A stretch of 64,000 nucleotides of DNA from Marvinbryantia formatexigens DSM 14469. GTDB lineage: Bacteria; Bacillota; Clostridia; Lachnospirales; Lachnospiraceae. The translations under genes and the position numbers were made by a program. Under the pieces are notes generated by a model. The model had not been told where the DNA came from. It worked only from the letters and a program-made list of their open reading frames with translations, and ran no database searches. Every line of letters starts with the position of its first letter. Positions within the stretch are counted from its first letter, which is position 1. This document shows positions 7,246 through 15,523 of the stretch, one piece after another. The stretch lies in the NCBI RefSeq assembly GCF_025148285.1, contig NZ_CP102268.1, positions 930,001-994,000 on the forward strand, in the 5' to 3' direction.

Positions 7246-9207
7246 ATGGCAAAGAAAAAATCATCGCTGGGCAAAGCAGCCCTTTTAGCGGCGGGCGCAG
7301 GCGCTGCCGCCTATCTTGCAAAGAAAGCGAAAACCGAAGAAAAAACAGAAACCGCGCAGAAGCCGGTAAACAATTACCGCAATACCGAGCGCGGAAAAGA
7401 TGCGAAAAACAGCAAAGGAATATACTACACTAACGGAAACTACGAGGCATTTGCCCGCCCGGAAAAGCCGGAGGGCGTGGATGAAAAGCATGCTTATCTG
7501 GTAGGCAGCGGTCTTGCCTCCCTGGCAGCCGCCTGCTTCCTGGTGCGTGACGGCCAGATGCCCGGCTCCCACATCCACATACTGGAAGCAATGGACATTG
7601 CCGGCGGCGCCTGCGACGGTATTTTCGACCCGTCCCGCGGCTACGTTATGCGCGGAGGACGCGAGATGGAGAACCATTTTGAGTGCCTCTGGGATTTGTT
7701 CCGCAGCATCCCGTCCCTGGAAGTTCCGGATGCTTCCGTTCTGGACGAATACTACTGGCTGAACAAGCACGACCCGAATTACTCCCTCTGCCGCGCAACC
7801 GTCAACCGCGGAAAAGACGCGCACACCGACGGAAAATTCAACCTCAGCCAGAAAGGCTGCATGGAAATCATGAAGCTGTTTCTGACAAAAGACGAGGATT
7901 TGTATGACAAGACGATCGAGGATGTATTTGACGACGAAGTGTTCAATTCCACCTTCTGGCTGTACTGGCGGACCATGTTTGCCTTTGAAAACTGGCACAG
8001 CGCTCTGGAAATGAAGCTCTATTTCCAGCGGTTTATCCACCACATCGGCGGACTTCCGGATTTCAGCGCACTGAAATTCACCAGATACAACCAGTACGAA
8101 TCCCTGATTCTGCCGATGCAGAAATACCTGGAGGCGGCGGGCGTCGACTTCCAGTTCAACACCGAAGTCACCAATGTCATCTTCGAGATCAAGGGCAGCG
8201 AAAAGGTTGCCACCGCGATTGAATGCAAGGTAAACGGCGTGGAAAAGGGCATTCTTCTGACAAGAAACGATCTGGTATTCGTGACAAACGGAAGCTGCAC
8301 CGAGGGCACCATCTACGGCGACCATCACCATGCCCCGAACGGTGACGCGGAAGTGCGCACGAGCGGCTGCTGGAATCTCTGGAAAAACATTGCAAAGCAG
8401 GACGCTGCTTTTGGTCATCCAGAAAAATTCTGCTCCGATGTATCCAAAACCAACTGGGAATCCGCCACTGTTACCACGCTGGACGATAAGATTCTTCCGT
8501 ACATCACAAAAATCTGCAAACGCGACCCGAAGAGCGGAAAGGTTGTTACCGGCGGCATCGTAAGCTGTCAGGATTCCTCCTGGCTGATGAGCTGGACCAT
8601 CAACCGTCAGGGACAGTTTAAAGAGCAGGATGCGGATAAGGTGTGCGTATGGGTTTACGGGCTCTTTACCGATGTGCCGGGCGATTACGTAAAGAAGCCG
8701 ATGAAGGACTGCACCGGTAAGGAAATTACCGAAGAGTGGCTCTATCATCTTGGCGTTCCGACCGCAGAAATTCCGGAGCTTGCCGAGCACAGCGCCGTCT
8801 GCGTGCCGACCATGATGCCGTACATTACCGCATTCTTCATGCCGCGCACAAAGGGCGACCGCCCGGACGTTATCCCGGACGGCTGCGTAAACTTCGCTTT
8901 TCTCGGACAGTTTGCCGAGACGCCGCGTGACACCGTATTCACCACCGAATACTCCGTCCGCACGGCTATGGAGGCGGTATACGGACTGCTCGGCGTCGAC
9001 CGCGGCGTACCGGAGGTCTGGGGAAGCGTCTACGATATCCGCGAGCTGCTTGACTCCACCGTAAAGCTGATGGACGGCAAATCCCCGCTGGAAATCGAGC
9101 TTCCGGGACCGTTAAACGCGCTGAAAAAACCGCTCCTTCATGTCATCAAAGGAACGGTCATTGAAAAGCTGCTGCGGGACCACAACGTTTTAAAAGATAA
9201 TATGTAA
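7246..9207 (+). CDS. ohyA: Oleate hydratase (MCRA family flavoprotein)
   Basis: FAD-dependent enzyme that adds water to the cis-9 double bond of unsaturated fatty acids, giving 10-hydroxy fatty acids. The FAD site is visible as YLVGSGLASLAAACFLVRDG with ILEAMDIAGGACDG. The family block RGGREMENHFECLWDLF and the C-terminal FLGQFAETPRDTVFTTEYS are also present. At 653 residues it is longer than the common ~560-590, because of an N-terminal ~80-residue extension with an Ala/Gly-rich hydrophobic stretch (residues ~10-26) and a Lys/Glu linker. The start at 7246 has AAGGTGG upstream. A TetR gene precedes it. In gut bacteria the family is thought to detoxify host and dietary fatty acids. Confidence 0.93.
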   Translation: MAKKKSSLGKAALLAAGAGAAAYLAKKAKTEEKTETAQKPVNNYRNTERGKDAKNSKGIYYTNGNYEAFARPEKPEGVDEKHAYLVGSGLASLAAACFLVRDGQMPGSHIHILEAMDIAGGACDGIFDPSRGYVMRGGREMENHFECLWDLFRSIPSLEVPDASVLDEYYWLNKHDPNYSLCRATVNRGKDAHTDGKFNLSQKGCMEIMKLFLTKDEDLYDKTIEDVFDDEVFNSTFWLYWRTMFAFENWHSALEMKLYFQRFIHHIGGLPDFSALKFTRYNQYESLILPMQKYLEAAGVDFQFNTEVTNVIFEIKGSEKVATAIECKVNGVEKGILLTRNDLVFVTNGSCTEGTIYGDHHHAPNGDAEVRTSGCWNLWKNIAKQDAAFGHPEKFCSDVSKTNWESATVTTLDDKILPYITKICKRDPKSGKVVTGGIVSCQDSSWLMSWTINRQGQFKEQDADKVCVWVYGLFTDVPGDYVKKPMKDCTGKEITEEWLYHLGVPTAEIPELAEHSAVCVPTMMPYITAFFMPRTKGDRPDVIPDGCVNFAFLGQFAETPRDTVFTTEYSVRTAMEAVYGLLGVDRGVPEVWGSVYDIRELLDSTVKLMDGKSPLEIELPGPLNALKKPLLHVIKGTVIEKLLRDHNVLKDNM

Positions 9208-9209
9208 CC

Positions 9210-10139
9210 TTATAATTTTTCTATCACAACCTGCTTTAGCAGATTCTCTACCAGTTCTCTGGAAGGCGGCTTCGTCCCGGTCGTTGTTACGGCCCCGGCG
9301 GAAGCCGCCATACAGAGCCTCACGGTTTCCTCCACATCACATTTTGCGCTCCATGCACAGGCGAGCGCCGCCGCCATTGCATCCCCGGCTCCCACCGTCG
9401 ACTGCACCTTTACCGGAAGCGCCGGACACTTTACCCGGTAATCCCCCAAGAAAAACATCGCTCCGTCCGCTCCCATTGACAGCGCAATTTTCCCGGCATT
9501 CTGCTTCTGTACCGCTCCGGCAATCTTAAGAAGCTCCTCATCGGATATCCGGTCATCCCTGCCCGCATACTGCGCAAGCTCCATACGGTTCGGCTTCATC
9601 ATGTCGGGACCTGCCGCCAGCGCATTTTTAAACAGCTCCCCGTCCGCATCCAGCAGCACGGAGGCGCCCTTCTGATGCACCATCCGGATAATATTTCCAT
9701 AAATATCCGGCTTTACGCCTGCAGGGACGCTGCCCGACAGCACAAAAAGCGTATCCTCTTTCGCATAGCGCTCCAGCTTCTGCAGCAGCTCGCGCTGCTT
9801 TTCGCCGGAGACAAACGGTCCCGGCTCGTTCAGCTCCGTCAGAGCGCCGTTTTCCTCACAAATCTTGGTGTTTGTCCGCGTTTCGCCGTCCACCCACACA
9901 AAATCCGTTTCCATTTCTTTTTCCAGCAGGGCAGCCGCTATCGCCCTGCCATTATTGCCGCCCAGGAACCCCGTCGCGATACTGCTGCTTCCCAGCTCCC
10001 GGATAGTTCTGGAAACATTAATGCCCTTTCCGCCTGCGTCATATTCCACATGCCGCACCCGGTTCAGCCCGCCGCGCGCCAGTGTGCCGACGCTCACGGT
10101 TTTGTCAACGGCAGGATTCATTGTCACTGTAATAATCAT
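9210..10139 (-). CDS. 1-phosphofructokinase family sugar-phosphate kinase
   Basis: A PfkB/ribokinase-fold kinase of 309 residues. The N terminus MIITVTMNPAVDKT and the motif DAGGKGINVSRTIRELG are characteristic of the FruK/LacC branch. The C-terminal anion hole and catalytic Asp are seen in STVGAGDAMAAALACAW. Substrates in this branch are fructose-1-phosphate or tagatose-6-phosphate. No PTS or fru regulator gene lies nearby, so the substrate is unassigned. AAGGAG precedes the ATG. It converges with oleate hydratase, two bases apart. Confidence 0.88.
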   Translation of the reverse strand: MIITVTMNPAVDKTVSVGTLARGGLNRVRHVEYDAGGKGINVSRTIRELGSSSIATGFLGGNNGRAIAAALLEKEMETDFVWVDGETRTNTKICEENGALTELNEPGPFVSGEKQRELLQKLERYAKEDTLFVLSGSVPAGVKPDIYGNIIRMVHQKGASVLLDADGELFKNALAAGPDMMKPNRMELAQYAGRDDRISDEELLKIAGAVQKQNAGKIALSMGADGAMFFLGDYRVKCPALPVKVQSTVGAGDAMAAALACAWSAKCDVEETVRLCMAASAGAVTTTGTKPPSRELVENLLKQVVIEKL

Positions 10140-10185
10140 TGCGCTGCTCCTTTTTGCTTTTTGTATACAAAGACGAAAACGGCTT

Positions 10186-11040
10186 TTATTTCCCGCCGTC
10201 CTGCTTCAGGAACTCCGGTATCGCCTGCGCGTCCTGATAACCCTTCTTATAAAAACGCTGCAATGCTTCGCGGTCCCTTGTCAGAGTATCTACCCCGCAG
10301 GTATCATCCGGCGCAATAATGATGGCGCGTCCCTGGTCCCGGTACTGCTTCGCCAGCGCTACCTGGCGGTTATAGTTTTCCGCCCTTTTCCGGAGATTCT
10401 CTGCGGACGCCGGATATTTTTTCTGAATCCTCCTGGCAATTTTTTCATCCTTTGCGGGATTTCTGATAAACGCCTCCGGTTTTGTCAGAATGACCACAAC
10501 CTTATCACAGCCGCATGCAAACGCCTTCTCTATCGGAACCGGGTCGCTCAGCGCCCCGTCATAATAGGGCACGCCGTTTATTTCGTACGGTCTGCATACA
10601 AACGGAATGGAGCAGGACGCCTTAAATATATCGTAATTATCCTGCTTTAAATCGTCTTTCTGAAAATAGACCGCCTCCCCCGTCTGCGCATTCGTCGCCA
10701 CCACCAGCATTTGGGCAGAATTCCGCACTATCGCCGGGTAATCCAGCGGGTTTTCTCCCGTGGAATTGCTTAATGTTCCATACAGATAATCCATATCAAT
10801 ATAGGACTTCTTGCGGACAAAATTCTTAAAGCTCATATACTCCTTCCGGAACGAATAGTCCGTATAGAACAGATAATTCCGCCCCTTCTGCCCTGCCAGA
10901 TAAGCAGCAATATTAGCGCTTCCCGCCGAAACACCGATACCAATATCAAATGTGACGCCGGCGTCCAGGCAATAGTCAAAAACTCCGGCAGCATAAATGC
11001 CTCTCAGACCGCCTCCAACATCAATTACTCCTGTTTTCAT
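10186..11040 (-). CDS. Patatin-like phospholipase
   Basis: Cytosolic serine lipid acyl hydrolase of the RssA/YjjU type. All family elements are visible: the glycine-rich oxyanion loop (GGGLRGIYAAGV), the nucleophile elbow GVSAGS and the catalytic DGALSDPVP Asp-Gly pair. The ATG at 11040 is preferred because of the GAGG upstream; a TTG eight codons earlier is possible. The length of ~284 residues is normal. It may act with the nearby oleate hydratase and DegV (fatty-acid binding) genes on lipids, which is inference from proximity only. Confidence 0.9.
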   Translation of the reverse strand: MKTGVIDVGGGLRGIYAAGVFDYCLDAGVTFDIGIGVSAGSANIAAYLAGQKGRNYLFYTDYSFRKEYMSFKNFVRKKSYIDMDYLYGTLSNSTGENPLDYPAIVRNSAQMLVVATNAQTGEAVYFQKDDLKQDNYDIFKASCSIPFVCRPYEINGVPYYDGALSDPVPIEKAFACGCDKVVVILTKPEAFIRNPAKDEKIARRIQKKYPASAENLRKRAENYNRQVALAKQYRDQGRAIIIAPDDTCGVDTLTRDREALQRFYKKGYQDAQAIPEFLKQDGGK

Positions 11041-11207
11041 GTTATCCTCAATCCTTTCTTCCAATCAATGTGTTGCTTTCCCGTAATCGAAAAAATACGT
11101 CATCCTGCCCGTTATTATATCACAAAAATATAAAGTAGTCAGCATGACGTATTATCTATTTTCCGTATCACCGGTTTTTCGGGGTCTCGTATTTTGCCCC
11201 AGACCGC

Positions 11208-12065
11208 CTATCCTGTTTTCCGGCTGATTCCCATGCCGAAGGCGCCCGGTCCCACATGGCATCCGATGCTGCATGTCAGCGGGTCATAGCGGACCTCCTC
11301 GCCCGGAAAGCTTTCACGGACCATTTTCACCCACTCGCGCTGTTCCTCTCCGACAAAGCTTCCGGCAGCTCCGATATAGATTCCGGTTCCCTTTTTCCGC
11401 AATTCCTCCGCGCTCCTTTTCATTTCGGCAAGCAGGCGCTTCTGGCAGTTTCTTGTGCCCCGCACCTTCGCGCAGGCGTCCAGACGCTCTCCTTTAATCA
11501 GAAGAAGCGGCTTAATATTCAGCAGTGTTCCCATCGCCGCTCCGGCAGGTGTGACGCGCCCGCCCTTTTTCAGATATTCCAGCGTCTCCACACCCACATA
11601 GATGATGGATTCGTATGCGTACTTCTCCAGAATTTCTTTTATCTCTCTGGCGGAATGTCCTTTTTCCCGCAGCATAAGCGCATCCTGCACAGACTGTCTC
11701 TGCGTCACAGAAATCCGGCGGTTATCGGCCACCTGCACCTTTCCTTTGTAATCCTCCGCAAGCATCCTTGCCATCTGGCAGGAACCGCTCAGTCCGCCGG
11801 ACATCGGGATATACACAATCTCGTCATACCCGGAATCCAAAAGCCGGTCCCATACCGCCGTCACATCACCGGGCGAAGGCTGCGAGCTGGAAACCTCCCG
11901 ATGCTCCAGGAGACACTGGTAAAACTCCTCGCTCGTCAGGTCTGCGCCCTCATAGTATACCTTTCCGTCTATCACAACCGGCATCGGCACCACCTGGACA
12001 CCCAGCTTTTGTCCCTCTTCCTCAAAGATGCCGCTGTTACTGTCCGTAACAATCGCAACATTCAT
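11208..12065 (-). CDS. DegV family fatty-acid-binding protein
   Basis: A 285-residue two-domain DegV/FakB-like protein. Typical features are VTDSNSGIFEEEGQKLGVQVVPMPVVIDGKVYYEG, SSQPSPGDV and the SGGLSGSCQMA loop that in FakB proteins contacts the fatty-acid head group. FakB delivers bound fatty acid to FakA kinase for phospholipid synthesis; no fakA is in the window. GGAGGAGG precedes the ATG. It lies 36 bp downstream of the radical SAM gene on the same strand and is probably co-transcribed with it. Confidence 0.9.
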   Translation of the reverse strand: MNVAIVTDSNSGIFEEEGQKLGVQVVPMPVVIDGKVYYEGADLTSEEFYQCLLEHREVSSSQPSPGDVTAVWDRLLDSGYDEIVYIPMSGGLSGSCQMARMLAEDYKGKVQVADNRRISVTQRQSVQDALMLREKGHSAREIKEILEKYAYESIIYVGVETLEYLKKGGRVTPAGAAMGTLLNIKPLLLIKGERLDACAKVRGTRNCQKRLLAEMKRSAEELRKKGTGIYIGAAGSFVGEEQREWVKMVRESFPGEEVRYDPLTCSIGCHVGPGAFGMGISRKTG

Positions 12066-12101
12066 CCGGCCTTTCCTCCTCCATCCGGTATTTCTCTTTC
12101 A

Positions 12102-13457
12102 TTACTTTTTTTCTGCTTTGTTTTTTCTGTTTTCCGCCCATAATTCATCTGCCACCGGCTTCCAGTGCTCCGCATACTTGTCGCACTTCGCGCAAAGATG
12201 CTCCACGGTTTCCGGAGACTGCAGATCTGTAGAATGTGCATCCGTTCCGGCTACCATGCTTCTGAGCTTTTCCGGATTTTCCAGCATCGGACATGGACGC
12301 AGCATATTTTCATTGAACGGCTGGTTATCGTGGTACGCCATCATCATCGGGGACTGCAGTGCCTCCAGAATCGTCTTCTCCCGGATGTTGGAATCGGAGT
12401 AATGGATAAATACGCACGGGTCGATATCTCCATTCGCATTAATATGGAAGTAACGGCGTCCTCCCGCGATACAGCCTCCCACATATTCCGCGTCATTCTG
12501 GAAATCCATAGCGAACAACGGCTTGGTTGCCCGGTAATGGCGGATGCGCCGGTATGTTTCCGTTCTCTGCTCCGGCGCCGGCATCAGTTCCGGGGAGGCG
12601 TCATTTCCAACCGGCATATAGTGGAAATACCAGATAAAGTAGGCTCCCATGTCAATCAGGCTGTCAAAAAATTCTTCCGATGTAATAGATGCAAAGTTCG
12701 CGCTTGTGTAACAGGCGGAAATACCGTAAAACAGTTTCTTTTTCCTAAGGAGCTCCATCGCCGCCGTCGCTTTTTTGAATACGCCATCGCCGCGGCGCAG
12801 ATCTGTTGCTTCTTCAAAGCCCTCCAGGGAAATCGCCGGAACGAAATTTCCCACCCGGAGCATTTCGTCGGCAAATGCTTCGTCAATCAGCGTTCCGTTC
12901 GTGAAGCAGAGGAAAACGCAGTCCGAATGCTTCTCACAGAGACGAATCAAATCCTTCTTGCGGACCAGCGGTTCTCCGCCGGTGTAAATATACAGGTATA
13001 CGCCCAGTTCCTTTCCCTGCTCTATGATTCCGTCAATCTCGTCATAGGTAAGATTCAGTTTATTACCATATTCTGCTGCCCAGCAGCCGGTACAATGCAG
13101 GTTGCAGGCACTTGTCGGATCCAGCAGAATCGTCCAGGGAATGTTACATCCGTATTTTTCACGGCACTCATTCTGCTTCGGCCAGCCTATCATCGCCGCA
13201 TTGATAAAGAAATTTACCGCCGTCGTTTTCATGACATGCGGATCAATATCTTTGATAATGTGACGGATATATCCATAATACGGATGCTCCGGGTTGGTCA
13301 TTGCTTCCCGGACGATTTTTCTCTGGGATACAAATTCATTTCCGGCAAATTTATCCGCCCAGTCCATCATTTTAAGAAGATTCTTCTCCGGGTCTTTATA
13401 AAGGTAATTAAACGCCTGCTCCAGTCCAAATTTTTTAATAGTTGTCGATACATCCAT
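12102..13457 (-). CDS. Radical SAM protein with C-terminal Cys clusters (SPASM-like)
   Basis: A 451-residue radical S-adenosylmethionine enzyme. The cluster motif C-x3-C-x2-C is at residues 118-125 (ACNLHCTGCWAAEYG), followed by the GGEP-type motif YTGGEPLVRKKDL. C-terminal cysteines (GGCIAGG, DIDPCVF, CAKCDKYAEHW) look like ligands for an auxiliary cluster. The ~100 residues before the motif are a helical extension. The start at 13457 has AAGGAG; an ATG 14 codons upstream does not. The substrate is unknown. SPASM proteins often modify peptides, and a 44-residue reading frame lies divergently upstream (13723-13857). DegV follows downstream. Confidence 0.87.
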   Translation of the reverse strand: MDVSTTIKKFGLEQAFNYLYKDPEKNLLKMMDWADKFAGNEFVSQRKIVREAMTNPEHPYYGYIRHIIKDIDPHVMKTTAVNFFINAAMIGWPKQNECREKYGCNIPWTILLDPTSACNLHCTGCWAAEYGNKLNLTYDEIDGIIEQGKELGVYLYIYTGGEPLVRKKDLIRLCEKHSDCVFLCFTNGTLIDEAFADEMLRVGNFVPAISLEGFEEATDLRRGDGVFKKATAAMELLRKKKLFYGISACYTSANFASITSEEFFDSLIDMGAYFIWYFHYMPVGNDASPELMPAPEQRTETYRRIRHYRATKPLFAMDFQNDAEYVGGCIAGGRRYFHINANGDIDPCVFIHYSDSNIREKTILEALQSPMMMAYHDNQPFNENMLRPCPMLENPEKLRSMVAGTDAHSTDLQSPETVEHLCAKCDKYAEHWKPVADELWAENRKNKAEKK

Positions 13458-13722
13458 AGCAAGTTCTCCTTTCTGTGCTTTCTCATTTAACACCATCATT
13501 CTATAGGGTCTTTTGTTTTTCCGCTATGGACAAATATAGGGAGAATATCCCAAAATCAGACACTCCTCCCCTGTTTGTCTAAAAATGTTTCAAAATATCT
13601 GTCTGTAAATTTGGTAAAATGTATGCCGCATCCACCCATTACGGGGCAAAATGGTAGAAGTATCCACATCTTTGTGCTAAAATGATACTGGAAACGAGTT
13701 GTTAAACTGGGAGAAAATTGAC

Positions 13723-13857
13723 ATGGAAAGTTATGAAAAAAAGGCAGATGAAAATCTGATTGCCCTAAAAAGAAAAAATGAAAATAACATGCCAAAGAAT
13801 GTGATGATTTCACTCCTGTTTTCCATAACACTTAAAAAGAAACTGCTGAAACAATAA
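13723..13857 (+). CDS. Small 44-residue protein, hypothetical
   Basis: A short frame starting MESYEKKADENLIALKRKN and ending LKKKLLKQ. GGGAG lies 9 bases before the ATG and the next gene starts 30 bp downstream on the same strand. The peptide is strongly basic, with a hydrophobic patch (VMISLLFSI) near the C terminus. It could be a tiny membrane-active protein or a leader for the SGNH gene. I do not recognise it. Location between a radical SAM gene and a hydrolase makes a modified peptide conceivable, but nothing shows this. Confidence 0.45.
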   Translation: MESYEKKADENLIALKRKNENNMPKNVMISLLFSITLKKKLLKQ

Positions 13858-13887
13858 ACTGGATTAAATTTTGAAAGGAGAATTCCT

Positions 13888-14625
13888 ATGCCTGTATTTT
13901 ATTTTGCCGGAGACAGCATTACCGCTTCCAACCGGCTGTGGATGCCGGGCGGTGACGGATTGGGAGACGGCTACGTTTCTCTGATCGCAGCACAGCTCAG
14001 AAAAAAATTTCCGGAAGCAGTTTTCTACAACCGGGGATTTGACGGATTTTCAGTCGCCGCCCTGATCCGTCATCTGCGCCGGGATACCGCCTGGGAAACC
14101 GCCGATTTTATTACAGTGCAGATTGGTATCAACAATGTGGGCATCGCCATGAACACGGGCGTTTCCCTAAAAGCGCAGGACTTCCCGCAGCAGTATGAGG
14201 AGCTCCTGTCCGTGCTTGTACGCAGAACACGCAGTTTTTCTGAAACGGCGCCCGGACGCGCCCCGGCACAGCGCCCTGTTTCCGCAGATGTCCCGTCCGA
14301 ATCCCCCTCAGTCCCGCAGCCATGCACACACGATTTTTCTGAAATGATGCCCGGACGCGCCCCGGCGCGGATTCTCGCCGTCGGTCCGTTTCTCTTTCCG
14401 CAGCCGCAGGAGTATGCCGGCTGGATGCCCGTCGTCGCCCAGGCGGAAACCATCATGGCGGAAACCGCTGCCGAAGCAGGCGTGCCCTTTCTCCCGGTTC
14501 AGGAAAGCTTAAATAATGCCGCGCGCAGACAAGGATATTCCGCCATCACCACCGACGGCATCCATCTGACGCCTGCCGGACATCGTCTGCTTGCGCAGCT
14601 TCTGCTGCCGCACTACGATGTCTGA
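13888..14625 (+). CDS. SGNH/GDSL family hydrolase with internal repeat insertion
   Basis: A 245-residue esterase/lipase-type hydrolase. Block I FAGDSITASNRLW holds the nucleophile Ser. Block III is QIGINNVG. Block V DGIHLTPAGH has the catalytic Asp and His. AAAGGAG precedes the ATG, and no signal peptide is present. Between blocks III and V a ~45-residue Pro/Ala/Ser-rich insertion contains two copies of FSE-(TA/MM)-PGRAPA about 37 residues apart. It looks like a recent in-frame duplication. The catalytic blocks are intact, so activity is plausible. Confidence 0.85.
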   Translation: MPVFYFAGDSITASNRLWMPGGDGLGDGYVSLIAAQLRKKFPEAVFYNRGFDGFSVAALIRHLRRDTAWETADFITVQIGINNVGIAMNTGVSLKAQDFPQQYEELLSVLVRRTRSFSETAPGRAPAQRPVSADVPSESPSVPQPCTHDFSEMMPGRAPARILAVGPFLFPQPQEYAGWMPVVAQAETIMAETAAEAGVPFLPVQESLNNAARRQGYSAITTDGIHLTPAGHRLLAQLLLPHYDV

Positions 14626-14669
14626 AGCCTCTGCTGTAATGCAGCGCCCGGACCCGCTGCATTACGCTG

Positions 14670-15455
14670 TCACTGCACGGTTTCCTCTGTCCCGTTTTCT
14701 GGTGTCGATTCTGTGATTTTTTCGTCTGCTTCTCTCTCCGCCATCTGCTCCGCGTTTTCTTCGTCTGCCTCTTTTTCGGACGTCTGCTCCACGCTTTCTT
14801 CATCTGCCTCTTTTTCGGGCGTCTGCTCCGCGTTTTCTTTTATCTCACGTACCGGCTTCGGCTCCGATGCCTTCATCATAGCCCGCTCACGCAGGCTCTT
14901 TCCGTTTGCCGCCGCACTCTCCTGGCGCTGTTTTTCCTTTACCTTTTCCGTCTGAACAGCATAAACACGCTCCGGATCCTGCTCTGCAAGTTTACAGAGA
15001 CGTGTAACACCCCAGAGCATAAACAGCGGCAGCGCGATTGCCGTAAACAACATTCCAAGACTCAGCGACCGCATAAAGAATAACACAATCTGCATCAGGA
15101 TTTCTACTCCAAGCAGTACGAGCACGATTTTCTTTAAAAGGAAAGCCCTGTCTACACGGTTAGAAAAACGCACCGCGCTGATACCGGTAAACATTTCCAC
15201 TATCGCCGTCAGCAGGAAACAGGCTCCCATCGCCCATGCCATGCCGACTGTCATATTGGTTTCCGCCATGAGCTCAACAATTTCCTCTGTTCCCTTCGTT
15301 GCTTCCACTGCAATAAGTATCATATTGATTCCATACATCATGGTAGTTGTCACCGCAACAAGTATCACCATGATTCCGACGGAAAGCAGACACATTCTGC
15401 CGTTCATCGCCATGCGCATCGCTTTTTGTTTATCCATTGGTTCCATTGTTTTCAT
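14670..15455 (-). CDS. Four-TM membrane protein with acidic repeat tail
   Basis: A 261-residue protein with about four hydrophobic segments in residues 15-165 and a cytosolic-looking tail. The tail contains about three 13-residue acidic repeats (EQTPEKEADEESV, EQTSEKEADEENA, EQMAEREADEKIT), encoded by a 39-bp tandem repeat at about 14710-14840. The start at 15455 has GGAGGG upstream. I do not recognise the family. The repeats look like the other local expansions of this window and may be dispensable. Confidence 0.7.
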   Translation of the reverse strand: MKTMEPMDKQKAMRMAMNGRMCLLSVGIMVILVAVTTTMMYGINMILIAVEATKGTEEIVELMAETNMTVGMAWAMGACFLLTAIVEMFTGISAVRFSNRVDRAFLLKKIVLVLLGVEILMQIVLFFMRSLSLGMLFTAIALPLFMLWGVTRLCKLAEQDPERVYAVQTEKVKEKQRQESAAANGKSLRERAMMKASEPKPVREIKENAEQTPEKEADEESVEQTSEKEADEENAEQMAEREADEKITESTPENGTEETVQ

Positions 15456-15523
15456 TTCTTTTTCCCTCCTGCAGTCTGTTCTCCTGTTACACACCACTGC
15501 TTTCGTTCCATTTACATATTTGT

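Noticed and set aside
7285-8790. Long minus-strand open frame of 501 codons
   Set aside because: It is antisense to oleate hydratase, has no ribosome site and encodes no recognisable protein. The plus-strand frame carries the family motifs.
9210-10139. FruK of a fructose PTS operon
   Set aside because: No PTS component or DeoR regulator is adjacent, so the specific substrate and gene symbol were not assigned.
12165-13490. Long plus-strand open frame of 441 codons
   Set aside because: Antisense shadow of the radical SAM gene, whose cluster motif and ribosome site are on the minus strand.
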